DNA from: Kitasatospora fiedleri
GTDB lineage: Bacteria > Actinomycetota > Actinomycetes > Streptomycetales > Streptomycetaceae
Length of the DNA: 64,000 nucleotides
Direction of reading: 5' to 3'
Assembly: GCF_948472415.1 (NCBI RefSeq)
Contig: NZ_OX419519.1
Coordinates: 186,001-250,000, forward strand
Position 1 is the stretch's first letter, and each line of letters begins with the position of its first letter. Position numbers and translations under genes: made by a program. Positions 9,368 to 16,452 of the stretch are shown one piece after another. Below the pieces are notes generated by a model. It saw nothing but the letters and a program-made list of their open reading frames with translations, was not told the DNA's origin and made no database searches.

Positions 9368-10535
9368 TCAGCGGTGGTCGAGGTGCGGGAAGACGAACTC
9401 GTCCAGCAGCAGGCCGAGGGCGACCGCGGCCGGACGGCGACCAGTGCGCCGACGATGCCCAGCAGCGCGCCGCCGACCAGGACGGCCACGATGGTGACGA
9501 AGGGGTGGACGTCGACGGCGAACTTCATCGTCCGCGGCATGATCAGGTAGTCCTCCAGCAGCCGGAAGCCGATGTAGAAACCGGCCGTGGCGAGGGCGAC
9601 CGGCCAGGAGACCGCGAGCGCGACCAGGCTGACGACGATGCCGCCGATGGTGGAGCCGACGATCGGCACCAGGTCCATCAGGGCCACGAACACGCCGAGG
9701 GCGGCGGCGTACGGCACGCCGACCGCGGCGCACCACACGGCGGTGGCGAGGCCCGCGATCACCGAGGTGACCAGGTTGCCGAGCATGTAGCGCCCGGTGC
9801 GGGTGAGGATCTCCTCGGTGAGTTCGCGGGCCCGGGCGCGGCGGCTGCCCTGCACGAAGCGGTAGCAGAACTCCTTGATGTCGGGCATGCCCGCCATCAG
9901 GTACAGGGTCACGGTGGCGACCACGGTCACCGAGGTGACGGTGTCGAGCAGCAGCCGTCCGGCGCCCAGGACGCCACCCATCAGGCCGGGTCCGCCGCTG
10001 CCGCCGAGGGCGTTCTTGGCCTGCTCGGCGAGGTGGAAGCGGTCCTCGATCCGGCCGAGGACCGAGTGGTGGTCGTGCACCTGGTCCAGCCAGAGCGGGA
10101 TGCGGCGGGCCAGCACGCCCGCCTCCTGGCCCACCGGAGGGACCACCAGCAGCAGGAAGCCCGTGGTCAGGAGCAGGAAGACGCCGAGCACGGCGGCCAC
10201 CGCCCAGCCGCGCCGCAGCCGGCGCCGGCACAGCGCGGCGACGATCGGCTCCAGGCTGACCGCGAGGAAGGCGGACAGCAGCAGCAGCGTCAGGAACTCC
10301 TCCAGGCGCAGCAGTTGGCGGAAGAGGAACCAGCCGGTCAGTGCGCCGAGCGCCAGGCGCAGTCCGGTGGAGAACCCGGGCAGGCGGGCGAGCGAGGAGC
10401 GTCGTGCGGGCGCCTCGGAGGGCGGGGGTCGGCCACGGGGGCGGCCGGGGCCGCGTCGGGGGGCACGAGCAGTCGGCGGCGGATTCCGTCCGCCGCGCCG
10501 GTGGTGACGACGCGCAGTCCCGGTGGCATCTTCAT
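9368..10535 (-). CDS. AI-2E family transporter (PerM/YhhT-like, two frameshifts)
   Basis: The likely start is ATG 10535 (MKMPPGLRVVTTGAADGI). Adding one C-equivalent to the run at 10424-10428 joins this to the main frame. A second missing base near 9432-9433 restores the C-terminus LLLDEFVFPHLDHR, which stops at 9368. The core has the eight-helix UPF0118/AI-2E layout, including the long periplasmic-type loop (VHDHHSVLGRIEDRF) and the conserved DLVPIVGSTIGGI and RLLEDYLIMPR motifs. Family members export signalling molecules or act as Na+/H+ antiporters; the substrate here is unknown. The intact family motifs on both sides of each break argue for sequencing error. Confidence 0.78.
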
Positions 10536-10958
10536 CGTCGTGGGTCCGTTCCGCTCGCGGGCCTGTGCTGTGGGCACCGTCCGGTTGCCCCGTCGCAGCG
10601 AGTCGAAGCCCCCCGGAGGCGGCCGGTGCGCGGGCGGGACCGGCCGGAGCGGTGCCGAGGATGGGGTGGGGTGGGGACGCGGCGCGGCCCCGGGCACGCA
10701 CCGGTGAGGGTGCCCGGTGCCCGGGGCCGTTCGGCCGGGTCGTGCTTCACCGGCCGCACCGCCGCGGCGGAGATGTGGGATCACGCCGGGGCGGAGTCGG
10801 TGTCCGTTGCGCGTGCGGCGCAGCGGTGGCTGGCGGGTCGTGCCCGACTGGTGGGCCGTGCCCGACTGGTCTGCCGCGCGCGACCGGTGGGTCGTGCGGC
10901 GGGGTGGTCCGGGTCCGACCGTTTCGGGCCGGACCGGGACCGGATCGCCGGGAGCCGC
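10536..10958. other. 423-base region without a gene
   Basis: The stretch between the AI-2E permease start and the CsbD gene end has no ORF with a recognisable family or clear ribosome site. It contains one strong nested hairpin (10686-10728) and a short direct repeat of GTGCCCGACTGGT near 10845-10875. It probably holds the permease promoter and the 3' end of the csbD transcript. Confidence 0.4.
10686..10728. terminator. nested hairpin, probable terminator
   Basis: Bases 10686-10697 (GGCCCCGGGCAC) pair perfectly with 10717-10728. Inside the loop, GCACC and GGTGC can pair again, giving a two-tier hairpin. It lies about 230 bases past the csbD stop on the minus strand and before the permease gene, so it may end the csbD transcript. 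Confidence 0.45.
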
Positions 10959-11132
10959 TCAGTCGCGGAAGGCGTCCTTGACGTTCTCCTTGGCCTGCTT
11001 GAGGTCGCCCTTGGCCTGGTCGGCCCGGCCCTCCGCCTCCAGGCGCTCGTTGCCGACGGCCTTGCCGACGTTCTTCTTGACGGCGCCCTTGAGCTTGTCG
11101 CCGGTGTTCTCGACCTTGTCGCCCATGCTCAT
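10959..11132 (-). CDS. CsbD-family stress protein
   Basis: The 57-residue protein (MSMGDKVENTGDKLKGAVKK at its start) is a near-complete CsbD domain: charged, Ala/Lys/Glu-rich and helical, with the family repeat DKLKGAVKKNVGKAVGNE and QAKGDLKQAKENVKDAF. An excellent AGGAGG lies 6 bases before the ATG at 11132. CsbD proteins are general-stress proteins in many bacteria (sigma-B regulated in Bacillus) of unknown biochemical role. It is divergent from a tiny hydrophobic protein gene, a frequent companion of stress-regulated genes. Confidence 0.88.
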   Translation of the reverse strand: MSMGDKVENTGDKLKGAVKKNVGKAVGNERLEAEGRADQAKGDLKQAKENVKDAFRD

Positions 11133-11150
11133 CTCTGCCTCCTGGCTGCC

Positions 11151-11178
11151 GGTTTCACGCTGACGAACAACCGGGTGC
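11151..11178 (+). promoter_or_regulatory. possible stress-sigma (SigB-like) promoter
   Basis: GGTTT at 11151-11155 and GGGTGC at 11173-11178 resemble the GNNT / GGGTAY boxes of Streptomyces general-stress sigma factors, facing the hydrophobic-protein gene. The 17-base gap is one longer than usual and the last base pair differs from consensus, so this is tentative. It fits the CsbD neighbour. Confidence 0.3.
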
Positions 11179-11262
11179 CCCGTGCCGACCGGAAGATTCC
11201 CACGAATATTCGCGGTGGCCGGGGGCAGCAGAGGCCGCGACATCGAGATCCTGGAGGCTGTC

Positions 11263-11433
11263 GTGGTTCCCCTTCTGCTGGTCCTGCTCCTCGCTCTGCT
11301 GCTGTTCGGCGCCGGTTTCGCAGTGAAGATCCTGTGGCTGGTGGCCGTGATCGTCCTGGTGGTCTGGCTGGTCGGTTTCGTGGCCCGCGGCGCCCACCCC
11401 TCCGGCGGTCGCCACCGCTGGTACCGCTGGTAG
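11263..11433 (+). CDS. small hydrophobic membrane protein
   Basis: GTG 11263 lies seven bases behind GGAGG and gives a 56-residue protein (MVPLLLVLLLALLLFGAGFA at its start) with two adjoining hydrophobic segments and a short charged tail ending HRWYRW. An upstream ATG at 11182 in frame lacks a ribosome site. This matches a widespread family of tiny actinobacterial 'hydrophobic proteins' of unknown function. It is divergent from csbD and ends just before the 64-bp palindrome. Confidence 0.7.
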   Translation: MVPLLLVLLLALLLFGAGFAVKILWLVAVIVLVVWLVGFVARGAHPSGGRHRWYRW

Positions 11434-11443
11434 GACGCACCCG

Positions 11444-11507
11444 TCATGCCACTGGCCGCTTGGGCCGCCCCGGACGTCCGGGGCGGCCCAAGCGGCCAGT
11501 GGCATGA
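11444..11507. terminator. 64-bp perfect palindrome between convergent genes
   Basis: Bases 11444-11475 are the exact reverse complement of 11476-11507, with no loop bases. The arm runs from TCATGCCACTGGCCGC through GGGCCGCC to GGAC at the centre. It sits between the stops of two convergent genes (11433 on + and 11553 on -), so it should act as a bidirectional terminator. The length and perfection are unusual for that role. Confidence 0.75.
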
Positions 11508-11552
11508 ACCGGCGCCGCCGGTCCGTCCTGCTGCCCCGACCTACTCCCCGGC

Positions 11553-12350
11553 CTACTCCTCCGGCTCCCAGGCCCGGAGCAGGTCGAGCAGCCCGGCGTC
11601 CCCGTCGACCCGCAGGGACCCGGCCGGGATGCGGTCGTACAGGTAGAGGACCAGCTCGCCGGCCGTGCCGTGGACGGAGACGCCGGCCGGGTCCGAGCCC
11701 GCACCGGCCGCGGCGGCGGGCGCGGGGAGGCGGGCGGAGCGGGCGCCGTCGCCGTCGACCGTGAGGCGCCAGGAGCGGCCCTCGGTGGCGTGGAAGTCGA
11801 AGGTGGCGGGCTCGTGCGGCCAGGCGCTGGGCGACGCGACGCAGGTGAACAGGAACTCCTCGACGCCGTCGAGGGCGAGCTCGGCCGGCAGCGGCTGCGG
11901 GGCGCCCCCGGCGAGTTGGGCGTCGTAGGCGTGCACCGCGCTCTCCTGGACCCGGTGCCGGGCGACTCCGCCGGAGGTCCGCGGCGTCTGCAGCGCGCTC
12001 CACCACGCCCAGCAGCCCGCGTCCGGGCCCGCCTCGCGCAGGACGCCCAGCAGGAGCTGCGTCGACGCGGCCAGCCAGGCCAGCAGGGCCTCGCGCTCCC
12101 GCGGCACTTCCAGCGCAGCGCGCGCGGCGACGGCTTCGGCCGGGGGGCCGTCGGCGGGCCCCGCGCCGACGATGGCGGCCCAGAAGCGGTCTCCCCCGCC
12201 CAGGTGCTTCGCCAGGTCGAACAGCGTCCACTCCGGGCAGGTCGGCACCTGCGCGTCGAGGCTGGGCGCGGCGGCGACCGCGGCGCGGAAGGCGGTCGAC
12301 CGTTCGTCGATCAGTCCCAGCAGGTCCGGGAATTCAAGATTCTTTTCCAC
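11553..12350 (-). CDS. maleylpyruvate isomerase family mycothiol-dependent enzyme
   Basis: The 265-residue protein has the DinB-like mycothiol-dependent isomerase N-domain (CPEWTLFDLAKHLGGGDRFW). The metal ligands expected from the Corynebacterium enzyme are visible: His in AKHLGG and the Glu-x3-His pair in QESAVHAYD. A C-terminal domain (from about residue 170) follows as in the family. Such proteins bind zinc and use mycothiol as cofactor or in detoxification. The true substrate is unknown, and isomerase activity is only a family label. It is convergent with the hydrophobic-protein gene across the palindrome. Confidence 0.85.
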   Translation of the reverse strand: MEKNLEFPDLLGLIDERSTAFRAAVAAAPSLDAQVPTCPEWTLFDLAKHLGGGDRFWAAIVGAGPADGPPAEAVAARAALEVPREREALLAWLAASTQLLLGVLREAGPDAGCWAWWSALQTPRTSGGVARHRVQESAVHAYDAQLAGGAPQPLPAELALDGVEEFLFTCVASPSAWPHEPATFDFHATEGRSWRLTVDGDGARSARLPAPAAAAGAGSDPAGVSVHGTAGELVLYLYDRIPAGSLRVDGDAGLLDLLRAWEPEE

Positions 12351-12507
12351 GCCGGATGTCTACCACCGTGCTGCGCCGACCGGACAGCGATTTTCCCGCC
12401 CACCGCCGGCGGGTGCTCCGGCCTCGCCGCGTGGCCGAGGGGCACCGGAACGGCCGGTCGGTCCGCCGGGGTGCCGGGGCGGCCGGTCGGTCCGCCGAGG
12501 TGCCGGG

Positions 12508-13599
12508 TCAGTCCGTCGGGGCGAACGCCGGGCGTCGGGCGAGGGCGACCCGGACCAGGGCGATCAGGACCGGGACTTCGATCAGCGGGCCGACCACACC
12601 GGCCAGGGCCTGGCCGGAGGTGACGCCGAAGGTCCCGATGGCGACGGCGATGGCGAGTTCGAAGTTGTTGCCGGCGGCGGTGAACGCGAGGGTGGCGGTG
12701 CGGTCGTAGTTCAGGCCGAGTCCCTTGCCGAGGGCGAAGGTGCCGAACCACATGAGCGCGAAGTAGGCCAGCAGCGGCAGCGCGATCCGGGCGACGTCCA
12801 GCGGCTGCGAGGTGACGGCCCGCCCCTGGAGGGCGAACAGGACCACGATCGTGAACAGCAGGCCGTACAGGGCCCAGGGGCCGATCTTCGGGAGCAGGTT
12901 GCTCTCGTAGCGTTCGCGGCCGAGCTTCCTCTCGCCGATGCGGCGGGTGAGGAACCCGGCGATCAGCGGGACGCCGAGGAAGACGACGACGTTGAGCGCG
13001 ATCCTCCCCATCGAGACGTCGAGGTGCTCGCCCTCGCCCAGGCCGAGCCAACCGGGCAGCAGGTCGAGGTAGAACCAGCCCAGTACGCCGAACATGACGA
13101 CCTGGAAGACGCTGTTGAGCGCGACCAGGACGGCGGCGGCCTCGCGGTCGCCGCGGGCGAGGTCGTTCCAGATGATCACCATCGCGATGCAGCGGGCCAG
13201 CCCGACCACGATCAGCCCGGTGCGGTACTCGGGCAGGTCGGGCAGCAGGGCCCAGGCGAGGGCGAACATCACGGCGGGCCCGACGACCCAGTTGACGACC
13301 AGCGAGGATGCCATCAGGCGGCGGTCGCCGGTGACGGTGTCGAGCCGGTCGTAGCGGACCTTCGCCAGCACCGGGTACATCATCACCAGCAGCCCCAGCC
13401 CGATGGGCAGCGAGATCCCGCCGACCGCCACCTGCGCCAGGGGGTCGTTCAGCCCGGGGACCAGCCGCCCCAGCCCGAGGCCGACGGCCATCGCGCCGAG
13501 AATCCACACCGCGAGCCAGCGGTCGACGAACGACAGCCTCCCGGCGACGGACGCCGCCCCGGCGGTTGCGGTGTCCGGGGCGGGCGCGGTGCGGACCAT
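12508..13599 (-). CDS. acr3: ACR3-family arsenite efflux transporter
   Basis: The 363-residue integral membrane protein has about ten hydrophobic segments. It carries the hallmark Cys of the fourth helix in VVGLARCIAMVIIWN, which is essential in characterised Acr3 proteins. The C-terminal TLAFTAAGNNFELAIAVAIG motif is also typical of the family. It exports As(III) using the proton gradient. The ATG at 13599 overlaps the arsR stop by one base (TGATG), so translation is coupled. The preceding DNA ends in a pair of about 30-base direct repeats (12450-12510) just past the gene. Confidence 0.93.
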   Translation of the reverse strand: MVRTAPAPDTATAGAASVAGRLSFVDRWLAVWILGAMAVGLGLGRLVPGLNDPLAQVAVGGISLPIGLGLLVMMYPVLAKVRYDRLDTVTGDRRLMASSLVVNWVVGPAVMFALAWALLPDLPEYRTGLIVVGLARCIAMVIIWNDLARGDREAAAVLVALNSVFQVVMFGVLGWFYLDLLPGWLGLGEGEHLDVSMGRIALNVVVFLGVPLIAGFLTRRIGERKLGRERYESNLLPKIGPWALYGLLFTIVVLFALQGRAVTSQPLDVARIALPLLAYFALMWFGTFALGKGLGLNYDRTATLAFTAAGNNFELAIAVAIGTFGVTSGQALAGVVGPLIEVPVLIALVRVALARRPAFAPTD

Positions 13600-13904
13600 C
13601 AGCAGGACCTCTTCACGTCGCCGTGGGCGCGCGCGGTGGCGGCCAGGTCGGCGAACCGCGCGGACAGCGACTCCAGCACCTCCGGCCGCAGCCGGTAGTA
13701 CGTGAACCGCCCGCACGGCTCGGTGTCCACCACGCCCGCGTCCCGCAGCACCTTGAGGTGGTTGGAGAGGTTGGTCTGGCGGGCACCGGTCTCCGCCACC
13801 AGGTGCGTGGTGCACAGGGTCTCGCGGGCCAGCAGGGTCACGATCTGCAGCCTGAGCGGGTCGGACAGCACCCGCAACAGGTCAGTGTCGACTGACATCA
13901 CCAT
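13599..13904 (-). CDS. arsR: ArsR/SmtB-family arsenic repressor
   Basis: The 101-residue protein is a single winged helix: HTH from about residue 30 to 60 (LVAETGARQTNLSNHLKVLR) and a wing at CGRFTYYRLR. Cys residues at 31, 64 and 101 are candidates for the As(III) site; the classical CxC pair of E. coli ArsR is absent, which suggests the alternative arrangement found in actinobacteria. It leads the acr3 operon, and a dyad lies just upstream of its start. ATG 13904 and ATG 13898 are both possible starts. Confidence 0.9.
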   Translation of the reverse strand: MVMSVDTDLLRVLSDPLRLQIVTLLARETLCTTHLVAETGARQTNLSNHLKVLRDAGVVDTEPCGRFTYYRLRPEVLESLSARFADLAATARAHGDVKRSC

Positions 13905-13919
13905 GCGCTGATACTTTCA

Positions 13920-13937
13920 CATCAGCGGCTGCTGATG
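13920..13937. promoter_or_regulatory. probable ArsR operator between arsR and arsC
   Basis: CATCAGC and GCTGATG flank a 4-base centre, an 18-bp dyad only 16 bases upstream of the arsR start. It also lies ahead of the divergent arsC. The half-site resembles the ATCA/TGAT halves of known ArsR sites. One site could control both transcripts. Confidence 0.6.
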
Positions 13938-14031
13938 CGACCGCCCCGCCCCTTTCCGCCCCGCCCACCCCTTTCCGCTCCGCCCGCCCCTTTCCGTCCC
14001 GCCCTCCCCCGTCCGCGAAGGAACGCCCCCG

Positions 14032-14487
14032 ATGTCCGAAGCCGCCGCCCGGCCCGCCGCCGCCCCGCCCGTCTCCGTGCTGTTCGTCTGCGTCCACAAC
14101 GCCGGCCGCTCCCAGATGGCCGCCGGCTTCCTCACCCACCTCGCCGGGGACCGCGTCGAGGTCCGCTCCGCGGGCTCCGCGCCCGGCCACCAGGTCAACC
14201 CGGCCGCCGTCGCCGCGATGGCCGAGGTCGGCATCGACCTCTCCGACCGACGGCCGAAGCTCCTCACCACCGCGGCCGTCCGGTCCTCCGACTACGTCAT
14301 CACCATGGGCTGCGGCGACGCCTGCCCGTTCTTCCCCGGCAAGCACTACCGCGACTGGCCCCTCGCCGACCCGGCCGGGCGGGGCATCGAGGCCGTCCGC
14401 CCGATCCGCGACGCGATCCGCGCCCGCGTCGAGGAGCTGATCGCCGAGATCGATTCCTCCCGGCGCCCCGGCCGAGGCACCGGGTGA
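14032..14487 (+). CDS. arsC: arsenate reductase, low-molecular-weight phosphatase fold
   Basis: The 151-residue protein carries the phosphatase-type P-loop CVHNAGRS (Cys20, CX5R) and a second Cys pair in MGCGDACP (Cys94, Cys98). The region HYRDWPLADPAG follows as in the actinobacterial ArsC class. Mycothiol- or thioredoxin-coupled enzymes of this class reduce As(V) to As(III), which Acr3 then exports. It is divergent from arsR-acr3 and probably shares the operator between them. Confidence 0.9.
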   Translation: MSEAAARPAAAPPVSVLFVCVHNAGRSQMAAGFLTHLAGDRVEVRSAGSAPGHQVNPAAVAAMAEVGIDLSDRRPKLLTTAAVRSSDYVITMGCGDACPFFPGKHYRDWPLADPAGRGIEAVRPIRDAIRARVEELIAEIDSSRRPGRGTG

Positions 14488-14707
14488 TCGAGCGCACCGC
14501 GGCCCGGCCCGGTGCCTTCCGCCGACTGCCGCGCCGCCACGAACGCGAGGCCGACCACTTCGCCGCTCTCACCCCGCATCGCCGCAGCCCTGATCCGCAC
14601 CCGACGACTCCCCGGACAGGATGCCTTCACGGGCGATGTCCCGTAGGCCGGTGGCGCTTCGCACCACTCGTGCCGTCCTGTCCGGGGCGGTCGCCGGACG
14701 GGGTGCT

Positions 14708-16006
14708 TCAGGCCGTCGGTTGCGACGCGGTGTCGGCGGAGGCGGGTGGCGCCGCCGCGGGCTGGCGGGTGAGCCAGCCGGTGGTGCGCAGGTGGGTGAG
14801 GGCCCAGTAGTGGGCGGGGTAGATGACCAGCAGCATCAGGGCGGTGAGGACGGGCAGCAGGAGTGGTGTCAGGAGCCGCTGGTGGGGGCGCAGTCCGGGG
14901 CGCAGCAGGGCGTAGACGAGGAGTTCTGCGGCGGCGCAGATGCCGAACGCGGCGAGTGCGGTGCCCGGGTCGGTGCCGTGGACGGCGCGGGTGGCGGCGG
15001 CGACGAGGGTGGCGCAGACCAGGGGGAGCAGGGTCAGGCGGCACAGCTGTACGACGCGCATGGCTGCTGCGGGGGCGGGGAGGTGGACGAGTTCCCAGGA
15101 CATCGAGCGCCAGGAGGAGGCGCCCCAGCGGCGGCGTTGGCGGAAGGTGCCGCGGACGGTGGCGGGCATGGCGGTGTCGACGTAGGCGTCGGGGACGCTG
15201 ACGGTGCGGCCGCGCAGCAGGGCGTACTCGCACAGGCGGCGGTCGTCGCCGACGGTGCCGGAGGTCAGGTAGTCCTCCAGGTTGTCGGTGATCACCGGTG
15301 TCCGGTAGAGGGACATGGCGCCGGAGGTGGGGTTGACGATGCCCAGGCGGGAGGGCAGGGCGCGGACGACGAGGGAGGTGAGGAAGAGGTTGACGTCGAC
15401 GGCGCGGGTGAGCAGGTTCTCGTCCCGGTTGGCGGCCAGGATGGTGCCGGTGGCGGCCTGGACGCGGGGATCGCGCATCGCGTCGAGCAGGCGGGCGAGC
15501 GCGCCGGGGGCGAGGACGGAGTCGGAGTCGACGGTGAGGACGAAGTCGTGGCCGGCGGCCAGGTCGGTGGCGCGCAGCGCTGCGGCCTGGGCGTGGCGCT
15601 TGCCGCGGTTGGGGGTGCGCAGCCAGGTCACGTCGGGGTGGTCGAAGCCGGTGAGGGGGACGGTGGAGCCGTCGTCGACCACCACGACGCGGACGGTGCC
15701 GGGGTGCTCCTGGGCCAGGATCGAGCGGACGGCGGCGTGCACGGCGGCGTCCTGCTCCTGGTAGGAGGGGATGACCGCGAGCACGGCGGCGGCGGGCGCC
15801 GGTTCGTCCGGGCGGCGGCGCGCCGGGGGCAGCGCCAGGGCCATGCACACGCAGGCCAGGGCCGTCATGGCGAGGGTGTAGAGGTTGAAGAAGCCGGCGT
15901 GCCCTAGGTGGGGGAGCCGACGGTGGGACAGGCCCGTCCACAGGACGGTCGCCGCCAGGACGCAGCCGACCGCGGCCGCCCGCAGGCGCGGGCGCTCAGC
16001 TGCCAT
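14708..16006 (-). CDS. hyaluronan-synthase-like membrane glycosyltransferase (GT2)
   Basis: The 432-residue protein has two N-terminal membrane helices (about 8-25, 40-60), a GT2 catalytic domain (from AVIPSYQEQD at about 77) and three or four C-terminal helices. Processive GT2 motifs are present: VVVVDDGS, the metal-binding DSDS (VLTVDSDSVLAPG), GDDRRLC and QRRRW. This is the layout of hyaluronan, chitin-oligomer and poly-GlcNAc synthases, which polymerise a sugar from a nucleotide donor and extrude it. The polymer is unknown. Its start overlaps the end of a tiny membrane-protein gene by eleven bases, so the two are translated together. Confidence 0.85.
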   Translation of the reverse strand: MAAERPRLRAAAVGCVLAATVLWTGLSHRRLPHLGHAGFFNLYTLAMTALACVCMALALPPARRRPDEPAPAAAVLAVIPSYQEQDAAVHAAVRSILAQEHPGTVRVVVVDDGSTVPLTGFDHPDVTWLRTPNRGKRHAQAAALRATDLAAGHDFVLTVDSDSVLAPGALARLLDAMRDPRVQAATGTILAANRDENLLTRAVDVNLFLTSLVVRALPSRLGIVNPTSGAMSLYRTPVITDNLEDYLTSGTVGDDRRLCEYALLRGRTVSVPDAYVDTAMPATVRGTFRQRRRWGASSWRSMSWELVHLPAPAAAMRVVQLCRLTLLPLVCATLVAAATRAVHGTDPGTALAAFGICAAAELLVYALLRPGLRPHQRLLTPLLLPVLTALMLLVIYPAHYWALTHLRTTGWLTRQPAAAPPASADTASQPTA

Positions 16007-16157
16007 CGCGGCGAGCCGACCGGCCGGCCAGGCGCACCAGCAGACAACCGGCCACCACCAGGGAGACCACGACGGCGGCGAGCGTCCCCAGCGCCCAGTT
16101 CACACCGAACAGCATGATCCCGGCACCGGTGGCCGCGAGTGACTGGTTGCCGTACAT
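15996..16157 (-). CDS. small membrane protein coupled to the glycosyltransferase
   Basis: ATG 16157 (MYGNQSLAATGAGIMLFGVN) lies seven bases after GAGGAG; a longer start at 16163 is less likely because it falls inside the ribosome site spacing. The 53-residue product has one long or two short hydrophobic segments (residues 10-42) and a basic tail. Its stop overlaps the next start by eleven bases. No named family was recognised; the position suggests an accessory subunit for polymer synthesis or export, like small partners of other processive synthases. Confidence 0.7.
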   Translation of the reverse strand: MYGNQSLAATGAGIMLFGVNWALGTLAAVVVSLVVAGCLLVRLAGRSARRDGS

Positions 16158-16452
16158 GCGCATCTCCTCGAACGCTCGGGAACCGGCGGACCGGCAGGGC
16201 CCGGCCCGCAGCGGCACCGCGGCACCTGCGAAGACGGCGCCGCCCGGCAGAACCTAACCGCCGACCACGGCGGTGCGCCCCCGCAACGCGGGGCGGCTAC
16301 GCCGTTCGGCCGCGCCCGTCCCCCGATCGTCACGTGAGCGGCTTGCGCGTCCACATGACGCGTCCACATGAGAGGTCTTCCGAGCCCCCGCCAACCGCCG
16401 CCGGGCCTGCCGCCGCCGCCCGGGCGCGGCCCCGCCTGGGATGATCGGGGGC

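Noticed and set aside
11446-11646. ORF through the 64-bp palindrome on the plus strand
   Set aside because: It is created by the palindrome and the antisense of the isomerase-family gene; no ribosome site or domain.
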